A DNA stretch of 10,561 nucleotides from contig CALXGD010000050.1 of assembly GCA_944387745.1 (NCBI GenBank), forward strand, positions 1 to 10,561, given 5' to 3'. Numbering within the stretch: the first letter of the stretch is position 1; every line of letters begins with the position of its first letter. The notes below the pieces were generated by a model that searched no databases, had not been told where the DNA came from, and was given only the letters and a program-made list of their open reading frames with translations. This document shows, piece by piece, positions 1-6,712 of this stretch. This DNA comes from an uncultured Oscillospiraceae bacterium (GTDB lineage Bacteria > Bacillota_A > Clostridia > Oscillospirales > Oscillospiraceae). The position numbers were made by a program, and so were the translations under genes.

Positions 1-997
1 GGAGCAGGGCTACGACTTCCTGCGGGAGGCCATCGCCCAGCACGACTACGCCGCCCGGGGCGTGGATATCAAGCCCGAGGAGATCTTCGTCTCCGACGGC
101 GCCAAGAGCGACTGCGGAAACATCGGGGACATCTTCGGCGCTGACAACGTGGTGGCCGTGTGCGACCCGGTGTACCCGGTGTATGTGGACACCAACGCCA
201 TGGCTGGACGGGCCGGGGAGTATCAGGCTGAGCTGGGCCGCTGGTCCAAGCTTGTGTATATGCCCTGTGTGGAGGAAAACGGCTTTACACCTCAGCCCCC
301 CAAGGAGAAGGTGGACCTCATCTACCTGTGCTTCCCCAACAACCCCACCGGCGCGGTGGCCACCCGCGAGCAGCTGAAGGTGTGGGTGGACTACGCCAAC
401 GCCAACGGGTCGGTGATTCTGTACGACTCCGCCTACGAGGCCTTCATCACCGACGAGGACGTGCCCCACACCATCTATGAGGTGGAGGGAGCCCGCACCT
501 GCGCCATTGAGTTTAGGTCCTACTCCAAGACCGCCGGCTTCACCGGCAACCGCTGCGCCTACACTGTGGTGCCCATGGAGCTGGAGCGGGATGGGGCCAA
601 GCTCAATGCTCTCTGGAATCGCCGCCAGTGCACCAAGTTCAACGGCGTCCCCTATGTGATCCAGCGGGGAGCCGCAGCCATCTACACCCCCGAAGGCAAG
701 GCCCAGACCCGGGAGGCCATCGACTACTACCGGAACAACGCCCAGGTGATCCGGGAGGGACTCACCGCCGCCGGCCTCACCTGCTTCGGCGGAGCGACCG
801 CCCCCTACATCTGGCTGAAAACTCCCAACGGCATGGGCTCCTGGGAGTTCTTTGACCTGCTGCTGGACCGCGCCAACGTGGCCACCACCCCCGGCGCCGG
901 CTTCGGCCCCAGCGGCGAGGGCTACATCCGCCTCACCGCCTTCGGCGATGGGGAGGCCACCCGTCAGGCCGTGGAGCGCATCAAGACCTCTCTGTAA
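1..997 (+). CDS. dapL: LL-diaminopimelate aminotransferase, 5' end cut by window edge
   Basis: DapL is a PLP-dependent class I/II aminotransferase that converts tetrahydrodipicolinate plus glutamate directly to LL-diaminopimelate, the one-step branch of the lysine and peptidoglycan pathway. The frame is open from base 2 to the TAA at 995-997, giving 331 visible residues. Family members have about 400-410, so roughly 70-80 N-terminal residues lie outside the window. An in-frame GTG at 62 is internal, because conserved sequence ([11 protein letters not shown]) continues upstream of it. Visible signatures are [15 protein letters not shown] near visible residues 31-45, the FPNNPTGA loop near 111-118, and the PLP lysine in [15 protein letters not shown] (AAG codon at 527-529). 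The phrase [15 protein letters not shown] favours DapL over generic aspartate aminotransferases. The gene ends about 20 bases before a strong hairpin and is convergent with the flavoprotein gene. No promoter is visible. Confidence 0.95.
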   Translation, partial: EQGYDFLREAIAQHDYAARGVDIKPEEIFVSDGAKSDCGNIGDIFGADNVVAVCDPVYPVYVDTNAMAGRAGEYQAELGRWSKLVYMPCVEENGFTPQPPKEKVDLIYLCFPNNPTGAVATREQLKVWVDYANANGSVILYDSAYEAFITDEDVPHTIYEVEGARTCAIEFRSYSKTAGFTGNRCAYTVVPMELERDGAKLNALWNRRQCTKFNGVPYVIQRGAAAIYTPEGKAQTREAIDYYRNNAQVIREGLTAAGLTCFGGATAPYIWLKTPNGMGSWEFFDLLLDRANVATTPGAGFGPSGEGYIRLTAFGDGEATRQAVERIKTSL

Positions 998-1015
998 TTT
1001 TCCCTAAATAAACCA

Positions 1016-1046
1016 CAAGAAGGGCGTCTATCAGACGCCCTTCTTG
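1016..1046. terminator. Hairpin terminator between dapL and the convergent flavoprotein gene
   Basis: A perfect 14-bp stem (CAAGAAGGGCGTCT paired with AGACGCCCTTCTTG) has a 3-base loop and starts 19 bases after the dapL stop. The outer part of the right arm is T-rich (TTCTTGCATTT) and can act as the U tract. Read on the minus strand, the tail is TTCTTGTGGTTTATTT, so it may also stop the convergent gene. Neither strand has a clean run of T, hence moderate confidence in efficiency but high confidence in the hairpin. Confidence 0.8.
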
Positions 1047-1077
1047 CATTTCCTCGAAACCCTCTACACAATGACGT

Positions 1078-1100
1078 GGGCCCCGCCTGTGGTGGGGCCC
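1078..1100 (-). terminator. GC-rich hairpin just after the flavoprotein stop codon
   Basis: GGGCCCCGCC and GGTGGGGCCC form a 10-bp stem (one G-U pair) around a 3-base loop, 14 bases beyond the minus-strand stop at 1115. There is no T run after it on either strand. It could be a transcript-stabilising 3' hairpin, with termination completed at the hairpin at 1016-1046. Confidence 0.4.
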
Positions 1101-1114
1101 CGGCGAAGGGGCGG

Positions 1115-2697
1115 TCACCTCTGGGCCACCGCCTCCGCCACCCGGATGCCGTCTACAGCCGCGGAGACGATCCCCCCGGCGTAGCCCGCCCCCTCGCCGC
1201 AGGGGTACAGCCCCCGCAGGGTGGACTGATATGTCTCGTCCCGAAGAATCCGGACCGGGGAGGACGACCGGGTCTCCACCCCGGTGAGGACCCCGTCCGG
1301 GTCCGCAAAGCCGCGCAGTTTTTGGTCCATGAAAGGCAGAGCACCCCGGAGGGTATCGGCGACATACGCCGGCAGACAGGCGTCCAGCTCCCCCCAGGTC
1401 ACGCCGGGGCGGTAGGTGGGCAAAATTCTCCCCGGCCCCTCCGAGGGCCGCCGGGCCAAAAAATCCTCCACCCGCTGGGAGGGGGCCAGGAAGCCCCCTC
1501 CCCCCTGCTGAAAGGCCGCCCGCTCCCACCGCTCCTGAAAACGCACCCCCGCCAGGGGGCCAGCGCCGGGAAAATCCTCCGGCCCAACGCCCACCAAAAA
1601 ACCGCCGTTGATGTTCTTTCCGTCCCGGGCCCGGAAGCTCATACCGTTTGTGACCACCTGGCCGGGGGCGGAGGCGGCGGCCACCACCTGCCCCCCAGGG
1701 CACACGCAGAGGTGAAGGCCGACCGGCCGCCTGGCAGGTGACAGGCCAGCTTGTAGTCTGAGGGGGGCAGCTGCGCCCAGACAGGGCCGTACTGGGCCTG
1801 GGAGACACTCTCCTGCTCCTGCTCGATGCGCACCCCGACGGCGAAGGGCTTCCGCTCCATGGGCACCCCCGCCTCATAGAGCATCTGGAACGTATCCCGG
1901 GCGGAGTGCCCCGGCGCTAAAATCAACGTGTCGCAGGGGAGCCGGCCGGGGCCATGGGAATCCTCCGTCTGCACAGCGGTCAGGCTCCCGCCGCTGACCT
2001 CCAGGCCAGTCAGCTTGGCGCCAAAGCGCACATCACACCCCAGAGAGATCAGCTCCCGGCGGATGTGCTTGACCACCTGCCGCAAAATGTCGGTGCCGAT
2101 GTGGGGCTTGTGGGACCACTTCACGTCCTCTGGGGCCCCCGCCTCCACCAGAGCGTCCAGCACCGCTGAGATCCGGGGGTCGTGAGTGCCGGTAGTCAGC
2201 TTCCCGTCGGAGAAGGTCCCCGCACCCCCCTCCCCGAACTGGACGTTGGACTCCCGGTCCAACTCGCCGCCGGACCAGAAGCCCTCTACGTCCCGGGTGC
2301 GCCGATCCACGTCCTGCCCCCGCTCCAAAATCACACAGGGCAGGCCGTTCCGGGCCAGGAACAGGGCGGCAAACAGTCCCGCCGGCCCCATCCCCACCAC
2401 CACAGGCATCTGCCCAGAGCGGCGCTGTACCGCCGGGAACACATAGGGCCTGTGGCTCACCAGGGAGACGTTCTTCCTGCCGCTGCGCTGTACCGCCTGG
2501 GGCTCTTCCGTTTGCAGGGACACGTCCACCGTGTACACGTAGTGTACCTCCTGCTTTTTGCGGGCGTCGATGGACTGGCGGACCAGCCGGAGCTCCTCCA
2601 GCTCCCCAGGGCGCACCCCCAGCTCCCGGGCCGCCCGCCTCCGCAGCAGCTCCAGATCCCCGCCGATGGGCAGGGGAATATTTTGAATCCGTATCAC
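1115..2697 (-). pseudogene. FAD-dependent dehydrogenase (COG2509 type), single frameshift
   Basis: This belongs to the family of NAD(P)/FAD-dependent oxidoreductases of about 460-540 residues, found across Firmicutes, whose substrate is not established. The N-terminal part, 2697 to about 1711 (329 residues), carries a small ferredoxin-like leader domain, the dinucleotide-binding motif VGMGPAGLFAA at residues 101-111, the family signature FGEGGAGTFSDGKL at 154-167, and APGHSARDTF further on. The C-terminal part, from 1708 to the TGA at 1115 (197 residues), is in another frame and starts exactly where the first should continue: CVCPGGQVVAAAS, TNGMS, then GVETRSSSPVRILRDE and the FAD-closing motif GLYPCGEGAGYAGGIVSAAVDGI. 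Adding one base at 1709-1710 restores a 527-residue protein of normal length. The start is GTG at 2697, supported by GAGGTGA six bases upstream. Both halves are intact and conserved, so this is either a recent mutation or a sequencing error. A functional gene in the living strain is quite possible. Confidence 0.85.
1709..1710 (-). other. Probable one-base deletion (frameshift site)
   Basis: On the minus strand the codons TTC ACC are followed by the two bases TC and then TGC GTG TGC in the new frame. The family usually has an aromatic residue and then Cys after the Thr, so the expected reading is TTC ACC TTC TGC; one T is missing. The site is not in a homopolymer, although a run of six C lies nearby at 1691-1696. 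Confidence 0.75.
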
Positions 2698-2703
2698 AAC
2701 AGC

Positions 2704-2710
2704 TCACCTC
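2704..2710 (-). promoter_or_regulatory. Ribosome binding site fixing the GTG start of the flavoprotein gene
   Basis: GAGGTGA on the minus strand ends six bases before GTG at 2697-2695. No ATG alternative with a comparable site is seen, so the GTG start is preferred. Confidence 0.7.
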
Positions 2711-2724
2711 AAATCAACAGAGGT

Positions 2725-2753
2725 AGTGTACCATACTCAGCGGACATTGAACA
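2725..2753 (-). promoter_or_regulatory. Candidate extended -10 promoter for the flavoprotein gene
   Basis: On the minus strand TGG directly precedes TACACT (2730-2725), an extended -10. The hexamer 17 bases upstream, TGTTCA (2753-2748), matches the -35 consensus at only three positions. Predicted transcription starts near 2718, leaving about 20 bases of leader that include the ribosome binding site. This is a weak to moderate candidate. Confidence 0.4.
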
Positions 2754-2781
2754 GAGCGAAATGAAAAATTCCCCGCCGCCC

Positions 2782-2810
2782 TTGACAAACGCCGGGGTTC
2801 GTTTTACCAT
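2782..2810 (+). promoter_or_regulatory. Sigma-A promoter for the nitroreductase gene
   Basis: A perfect -35 TTGACA (2782-2787) is followed after exactly 17 bases by TACCAT (2805-2810), a four-of-six match to TATAAT. Transcription would start near 2817, giving a leader of about 45 bases before the ATG at 2862. Confidence 0.75.
2787..2804. repeat. Short inverted repeat between -35 and -10 of the nitroreductase promoter
   Basis: AAACG (2787-2791) and CGTTT (2800-2804) are inverted around eight bases. The pair sits almost exactly in the promoter spacer, where a repressor could block RNA polymerase. The arms are only five bases, so chance is a fair explanation. Confidence 0.25.
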
Positions 2811-2861
2811 AGCTCCAGTTATTCTCTCGGATTCCGTTGGATTTTAGGAGGAAATGATTTT

Positions 2862-3407
2862 ATGGACGCACAGACCTGTATCCTCACCCGGCGCAGCGTC
2901 AGAACCTTCACCGATGAGCCGGTCAGCCACGAACTTCTGGAGCGGGTGGTCTCCCTGGCCGCCTATGCCCCCAGCTGGAAAAACACCCAGATCAGCCGCT
3001 ATCTGGCCATTGAGGACCCGGCGGTGCGGGAGGAGATCGCAGCGCAATTCTGCCTGCCCAACTCCAACAACCCCAGCATCATCCGCTCCTGCCCCCTGCT
3101 GATTGCCCAGACCTTTGTAAAGCACCGCTGCGGCTACGACCGGGACGGCAGCTTCACTACCGACAGGGAGGACGGCTGGCAGTACGACGACTGCGGCATC
3201 GCCGCCCAGACCTTCTGTCTAGCTGCTCACGACCTGGGGCTGGCCACTGTCATCATGGGGGTCTTTGACCGCAAGCGTCTCCAGGAGTACCTCCAGGTCC
3301 CAGAGGATCAGGAGCTCATAGCCCTCATCGCACTAGGTCACTCCGCTACCCAGGCGGGGCCCGCCCCCAAGCGCAAGGATGTGGACGTGCTCCTGTCCTG
3401 GCGATAA
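2862..3407 (+). CDS. Nitroreductase family protein
   Basis: This is a small FMN-dependent oxidoreductase of the nitroreductase fold, which typically uses NAD(P)H to reduce nitro compounds, quinones or similar electrophiles in the cytoplasm. The physiological substrate cannot be told from sequence. At 181 residues it is on the short side of the family. Visible features are the N-terminal phosphate-contacting RRSVRTF at residues 10-16, the APSWKNTQ loop at 36-43 (family form APSxxNxQ), a GIAAQTFCLAAHDLGLAT helix at 112-129 and IMGVFD at 131-136, and the ALGHSA strand near 157-162 (often xxGYP in relatives). The ATG at 2862 has AGGAGG (2846-2851) ten bases upstream. An ATG at 2854 is closer to that site but opens a different frame lacking family motifs. 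The gene is monocistronic, with its own promoter and terminator, and is divergent from the FAD-dependent dehydrogenase. The divergent flavoenzyme pair may hint at shared redox control, but nothing in the sequence proves it. Confidence 0.9.
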   Translation: MDAQTCILTRRSVRTFTDEPVSHELLERVVSLAAYAPSWKNTQISRYLAIEDPAVREEIAAQFCLPNSNNPSIIRSCPLLIAQTFVKHRCGYDRDGSFTTDREDGWQYDDCGIAAQTFCLAAHDLGLATVIMGVFDRKRLQEYLQVPEDQELIALIALGHSATQAGPAPKRKDVDVLLSWR

Positions 3408-3412
3408 ACCGC

Positions 3413-3448
3413 AAAAACTCCCGGCGCCATGGCGCCGGGAGTTTTTTT
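3413..3448. terminator. Bidirectional intrinsic terminator
   Basis: A near-perfect palindrome: five A, CTCCCGGCGC, loop CATG, GCGCCGGGAG, then seven T (3442-3448). It lies 5 bases after the nitroreductase stop and 2 bases beyond the stop of the convergent Bax-inhibitor-like gene. Because A and T tracts flank both sides, it can end transcription in both directions. Confidence 0.93.
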
Positions 3449-3450
3449 GC

Positions 3451-4170
3451 TCAGTTGCGGTGCCGCCCCAAAAAGCGCAGCAGATAGAGGAACAGGTTGA
3501 GGAAATCCAGATACAGCTGCAGGGCGGAGAAGATGGACGCCTTCTCCAGCATATCCGGAAATCCGGCGTAGTAGTGGTAGTAGGTCCGGATGCGCTGGGT
3601 ATCATAGGCGGTATAGCCCAGGAACACGGCAATTCCCACCAGGCAGATCACCGTATCAAAGGCTGTAAAGGCCGGGATGAACCAGGTGAGGATTCCAAAC
3701 ACAATGAGAAAGACCAGACCGGAGAACAGGATGGGGCCAATCCCCGCCAGGCTCCGCTTCGTAAAGTGGCCATAGGCCGCCAGCACCCCAAAATACAGGG
3801 CTGTGGCAAAAAACGCAAAGATCAGACTCCCCACTTGATACAGATACAGGTAGATGGACAGGGTAAAGCCAAAAATGGCGGAGAAGGCCACGAACATGGA
3901 CCTGGCCGTCCCCACAGACATGCGCTCGATCCGGGCGGCCATGGTGATGGAGAGCACCAGAGTGACCACCAGCAGCAGGATGTGCACATAGGGCATCCGG
4001 ATCAGCACGTAGAGGGTCAGATTGGTCATCCAGCCGAACACCGCCACTCCAAAGGTGACCAGCAGGCCCAGCACCATCCACAGGAAGGTCCTGGCCGTAT
4101 ACTCCCCCTCTGTAAGTCCGCGGCTGGCCGCTCTATAGTCCCGGTCAAATTCATAGGGATCAAAGCTCAT
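3451..4170 (-). CDS. Bax inhibitor-1/YccA family membrane protein
   Basis: This is a polytopic inner-membrane protein of the BI-1/TMBIM family; the studied bacterial member YetJ of Bacillus subtilis is a pH-sensitive calcium leak channel. The protein has 239 residues, the usual family length. A short hydrophilic N terminus (residues 1-25) is followed by about seven hydrophobic segments, roughly 28-48, 57-78, 92-112, 114-134, 145-164, 171-188 and 212-233. Family marks are AYDTQRIRTYY at 188-198 and LQLYLDFLNLFLYLLRFLG at 217-235. Asp190 and Asp222 probably correspond to the aspartate pair that senses pH in YetJ; this is by motif position only. An in-frame GTG at 4197 would add nine residues, but the ATG at 4170 has AAAGGAG eight bases upstream, so it is chosen. 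The gene has its own promoter at 4218-4246, lies 96 bases downstream of the LTA-synthase-like gene on the same strand, and could also receive read-through from it. Confidence 0.92.
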   Translation of the reverse strand: MSFDPYEFDRDYRAASRGLTEGEYTARTFLWMVLGLLVTFGVAVFGWMTNLTLYVLIRMPYVHILLLVVTLVLSITMAARIERMSVGTARSMFVAFSAIFGFTLSIYLYLYQVGSLIFAFFATALYFGVLAAYGHFTKRSLAGIGPILFSGLVFLIVFGILTWFIPAFTAFDTVICLVGIAVFLGYTAYDTQRIRTYYHYYAGFPDMLEKASIFSALQLYLDFLNLFLYLLRFLGRHRN

Positions 4171-4178
4171 GGAAAACA

Positions 4179-4185
4179 CTCCTTT
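4179..4185 (-). promoter_or_regulatory. Ribosome binding site deciding the BI-1-like start
   Basis: AAAGGAG on the minus strand lies eight bases before ATG 4170-4168. It falls inside the reading frame of the upstream GTG alternative at 4197, which has no such site. This favours the shorter protein beginning MSFDPYEF. Confidence 0.75.
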
Positions 4186-4217
4186 CTCAAAGGGCACAAC
4201 GTCCCTCTCTACAGGCT

Positions 4218-4246
4218 ATTATACCCCATCCCGGAACAGAAGGCAA
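4218..4246 (-). promoter_or_regulatory. Promoter for the BI-1-like gene
   Basis: On the minus strand TTGCCT (4246-4241, four of six to consensus) and a perfect TATAAT (4223-4218) are separated by 17 bases. Transcription would start near 4211, about 40 bases before the ATG. The -35 lies inside the imperfect inverted repeat 4232-4266 that follows the upstream gene. Confidence 0.75.
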
Positions 4247-4266
4247 TTTCTTTCTGCCCCGTTCCG
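4232..4266. repeat. Imperfect inverted repeat after the LTA-synthase-like gene
   Basis: CGGAACAGAA (4232-4241) pairs with TTCTG (4252-4256) and TTCCG (4262-4266), with a five-base bulge (CCCCG) in one arm. It begins directly after the stop codon at 4267 on the minus strand, but no T run follows, so it is at best a weak terminator. It overlaps the -35 of the next gene. Confidence 0.35.
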
Positions 4267-6378
4267 TCACGAGTCAAAGGCCAGGCGGTAAAAATCCGTG
4301 TTAAGAATCTTTTCGGTGCAGCCCAGCTTGTACTGAACACTGCGCTTCATGGCCTCCACATAGTCACTCTGTTCCTCCGCCGTCATGGAGACCCCCTCCG
4401 CCGGGGTGAAGGTCTGGGTGTAGCGGTTATAAAAGCCACGGCTGGACAGCCAACTGCGGGAACTGAAGATCACCAGCCCCGGAGCGTCGGAGAGCAGGTC
4501 CGACCCGGCCAGCATCCGGGAGTCGTACTCCAGCCCCAGCAGGTTGGACACGGTGGGCAGAATGTCCACCTGGCCGCAGGGTTTGTCCACCACCACCGGC
4601 TCCTCCATCCCCGCTGCCCACAGGATGAGGGTATTGCGGTAGACGTCGAAGTTGATGTTCCGCTCGTTGAGGCCCTCGATGTCGTCGGAGCTGCCGAAGG
4701 TCTGACCGGACAGCTCCTCCAGGGTGTCCACGTTAAAGTAGGGGATGTGATCCGCCGTAGCCACGATGAGGGTCTTGTCCAGCTTTCCTGCCTCCTCCAG
4801 GCCATCCAAAAGAGTCTGGAACATCCGGTCCACCTCTATCACCGTGGCAACATAGGCCTTCGTGGTCTCGCTGTAGGGCAGCGGGTCCACCAGGTCCCGG
4901 TACTTGCTGGCAATGCGGTTGAAATTATAGGGCATATGGCCGCTGATGGTCAGGTAGTACACGTGGAAGGGCTGGTCCGAGTTGATGTAGTCCGGCATAC
5001 TCTCCTGTGCCACATACACGTCAGACTGGGGCCAGGCGTAGGTGTCCCCCTGCATCTCCAGGTCCAGCCCGGTGCCGTACTGCTTCCAGGTGTACCCCAG
5101 ATTGGTGTGGGAGGCGTACCGGCCGTACATATCCCCATTGCCGTGGTAGCCCAGTGTGGTGTAGCCCAAGCGGCTCAGCTGCTGGGCCAGACTGAAATAG
5201 CAGTCCGTTTTCCGCACCCCGGTCTCCTTCATGGTGATGGGGTTGCCCGCCTTGGGATAGAGGCCCAGCAGGTTCTGACACTCCCCGCCGGAGGTGCTGG
5301 TGTAGTGAAGTGGAGTATAGAAATTGGGGAACACGAATCCCTCGTGGGTGAGGCGGTACAGGGTGGGGGTGAGCTCCGGGTCGATGGCGTAGCCTGAAAA
5401 GCCCTCTAGAGTGACGAAAATGACGTTGTACCCCGCAAATTTCCCGGTGTACTCATTGGTCTTGGTGGGGGCCACACTGTTAAAGTAGCTGGCCAGCCAC
5501 TTCACATCCTCGCTGTCTGTTTCGCTGGCCAGGGCCTCCAGGTCCACATCCATCACCTGTTCCCGGATCACCACTGGAGGCTCCTCCTCCCCCTCCTGGT
5601 TTTCGGAGCTCTCCGGCTGCTCCCCGTCGCCAGCGGAGGAATCTCCGCCCAGCTGCTCCAGGCCGGAAAAATCGCTGTCCAAGCGACTTTCCGGAGGGAA
5701 AAAAGCGTGCTTCACATCTAGACGCAGCATAGTCCACAGACCCAGCTGCTCCACCTGGTCCTCTACATTCACATCTGAGCGGTACAGCTCCGCCGGCTTT
5801 AAGTCCGTCCTCCAGGGCAGATATAGGGCGGCCAGCCCCGCCAGGTGGAGCAGTGCCGCCCCCACCAGCAGCATCGCCGCCCTTCTCCCGTCCAGAGGCG
5901 GCCCGGAAAACAGCCGCCGGCCCAGCACCAGCCCGGCGACCGCCGGCAGAAGGAGCAGAAGCAGCACAAGGAGATTACTCCAAATGCCCTCTACAATGGC
6001 GTCCCAGTAGTCGGTCAGCTTATTGTTCAGCGCCGTGTCCGCCGTGCTGAACAGCTGGTAATAGGTCTGGAGGATCTGCTTGCATAGCAGCTCCCCGCCG
6101 TATAGGAGGCCCAGCGCAAGCGCCACCAGAGGCGCTGCGACCCGCCGCCCCTTCTCCGGAAGCAGCCCCAGCAGCCCGGCCGCCAGAGCCCCCATGGACA
6201 GGCCGAAGGCGGCAAAGATCGGCGCATACTTCAGACTCAGGCCCATGGCTCCATGCAGCACCAATTCCAAATATAAAAATGTCAGAGGAAAAAAGAGCGC
6301 GGACAGGCCCAGATGGGCGCTCCTCTCCTGGCGGAGACGGCGGCGGCCCGCGTAAACATTTGGAAATTGGAAGCGCAT
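4267..6378 (-). CDS. LTA synthase family membrane sulfatase-fold protein (phosphoglycerol transferase-like)
   Basis: Relatives such as LtaS take glycerol phosphate from phosphatidylglycerol and add it to lipoteichoic acid or other surface glycolipids outside the membrane. The 703-residue protein has LtaS architecture: five N-terminal hydrophobic segments (about 23-47, 51-73, 80-95, 133-153, 168-189), a linker, then an extracellular sulfatase-fold domain from about 315 to the mid 600s. Matches to LtaS catalytic residues by motif are Glu325 in VTLEGFSG, the nucleophile Thr362 in STSGGE, His481 in SGHMPY, and Asp543-His544 in ATADHIPY. An unusual acidic Ser/Glu/Gly-rich linker lies near 243-268. 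The start at ATG 6378 has AAAGGGA five bases upstream; an in-frame TTG at 6402 would add eight residues but has no such site. Transcription comes from a TATAAT promoter at 6438-6446. The exact acceptor is unknown, and this could be a phosphoglycerol or phosphoethanolamine transferase of related type. Confidence 0.88.
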   Translation of the reverse strand: MRFQFPNVYAGRRRLRQERSAHLGLSALFFPLTFLYLELVLHGAMGLSLKYAPIFAAFGLSMGALAAGLLGLLPEKGRRVAAPLVALALGLLYGGELLCKQILQTYYQLFSTADTALNNKLTDYWDAIVEGIWSNLLVLLLLLLPAVAGLVLGRRLFSGPPLDGRRAAMLLVGAALLHLAGLAALYLPWRTDLKPAELYRSDVNVEDQVEQLGLWTMLRLDVKHAFFPPESRLDSDFSGLEQLGGDSSAGDGEQPESSENQEGEEEPPVVIREQVMDVDLEALASETDSEDVKWLASYFNSVAPTKTNEYTGKFAGYNVIFVTLEGFSGYAIDPELTPTLYRLTHEGFVFPNFYTPLHYTSTSGGECQNLLGLYPKAGNPITMKETGVRKTDCYFSLAQQLSRLGYTTLGYHGNGDMYGRYASHTNLGYTWKQYGTGLDLEMQGDTYAWPQSDVYVAQESMPDYINSDQPFHVYYLTISGHMPYNFNRIASKYRDLVDPLPYSETTKAYVATVIEVDRMFQTLLDGLEEAGKLDKTLIVATADHIPYFNVDTLEELSGQTFGSSDDIEGLNERNINFDVYRNTLILWAAGMEEPVVVDKPCGQVDILPTVSNLLGLEYDSRMLAGSDLLSDAPGLVIFSSRSWLSSRGFYNRYTQTFTPAEGVSMTAEEQSDYVEAMKRSVQYKLGCTEKILNTDFYRLAFDS

Positions 6379-6383
6379 TTCAG

Positions 6384-6390
6384 TCCCTTT
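6384..6390 (-). promoter_or_regulatory. Ribosome binding site deciding the LTA-synthase-like start
   Basis: AAAGGGA on the minus strand is five bases before ATG 6378-6376. The in-frame TTG at 6402 has no purine-rich site at proper spacing, so the ATG is preferred and the protein begins MRFQFPN. Confidence 0.65.
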
Positions 6391-6437
6391 CTGCTCTGTC
6401 AAGCCGCAATTTGTTCCACTCTTAACAGGCGCTTTAC

Positions 6438-6469
6438 ATTATACCACCGCGCCCTCTCATTTGCGACAA
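6438..6469 (-). promoter_or_regulatory. Extended -10 promoter for the LTA-synthase-like gene
   Basis: On the minus strand TGG directly precedes a perfect TATAAT (6443-6438), forming a TGn extended -10. The -35 is poor: TCGCAA at 17 bases or TTGTCG (6469-6464) at 20 bases. Transcription would start near 6431, giving a leader of about 53 bases. An extended -10 commonly compensates for a weak -35. Confidence 0.65.
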
Positions 6470-6495
6470 AATTTTTTGAATAATTTCTTAATTTT
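6468..6495 (-). promoter_or_regulatory. AT-rich UP-element-like tract
   Basis: Twenty-six of 28 bases are A or T, in a window that is otherwise strongly GC-rich. Relative to the predicted start near 6431 the tract covers about -37 to -64, the place where RNA polymerase alpha subunits contact UP elements. It contains A and T runs of four to six bases. Confidence 0.5.
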
Positions 6496-6586
6496 CTCCT
6501 TCGACCTATCCCAGTTCTTTTTCAGGTCCAATACCTGCAAAGGCGGGAGAAGCTGGAAAAATCTGCGCTTAGGGTCCCCGGATTTG

Positions 6587-6619
6587 AAAACTCCCGGGCG
6601 AATGAATTCACCCGGGAGT
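6587..6619 (-). terminator. Intrinsic terminator of polC
   Basis: On the minus strand ACTCCCGGGTGAA and TTCGCCCGGGAGT form a 13-bp stem (one T-G wobble) around a four-base loop, followed by a short T run (TTTT at 6590-6587, the first T being in the stem). It starts about 93 bases after the polC stop codon. The T run is short, but the stem is very stable. Confidence 0.8.
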
Positions 6620-6712
6620 ATGACTTTGGCCTCCGGCCAGAACCCTTGGTTGCGCCAAAGGGCGCGGGGCCGCTCTACAGCTCTTTGGCGGTCTGCCGGT
6701 CCCGCTCTTTTC

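Larger units (their letters stand above)
6379..6712. other. Intergenic region between polC and the LTA-synthase-like gene
   Basis: This 334-base gap on the minus strand holds, in order of transcription: about 93 bases of GC-rich polC 3' sequence with small hairpins (for example TGGCC-TCC-GGCCA at 6627-6639); the polC terminator at 6587-6619; about 90 bases with no recognised feature (6496-6586); an AT-rich block at 6468-6495; and the extended -10 promoter and leader of the next gene. No RNA gene was recognised. Minus-strand short open frames exist but lack ribosome binding sites. Confidence 0.6.

Noticed and set aside
1700..1720. Programmed ribosomal frameshift in the flavoprotein gene
   Set aside because: Joining the frames needs a -1 shift, but ACCTCTGCG offers no X XXY YYZ slippery heptamer, and this family is normally encoded in one frame.
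981..1877. Minus-strand open frame of 298 codons
   Set aside because: Gly/Arg-rich shadow of the flavoprotein in the third frame. The two other frames carry the family motifs.
4171..4197. GTG start at 4197 for the BI-1-like gene
   Set aside because: The extra nine residues would be encoded across the AAAGGAG ribosome binding site of the better ATG at 4170.
3379..5397. Long plus-strand open frame of 672 codons
   Set aside because: It runs antisense to the BI-1-like and LTA-synthase-like genes, has repetitive His/Gln/Gly composition typical of reverse-frame translation in GC-rich DNA, lacks a ribosome binding site, and starts inside the nitroreductase.
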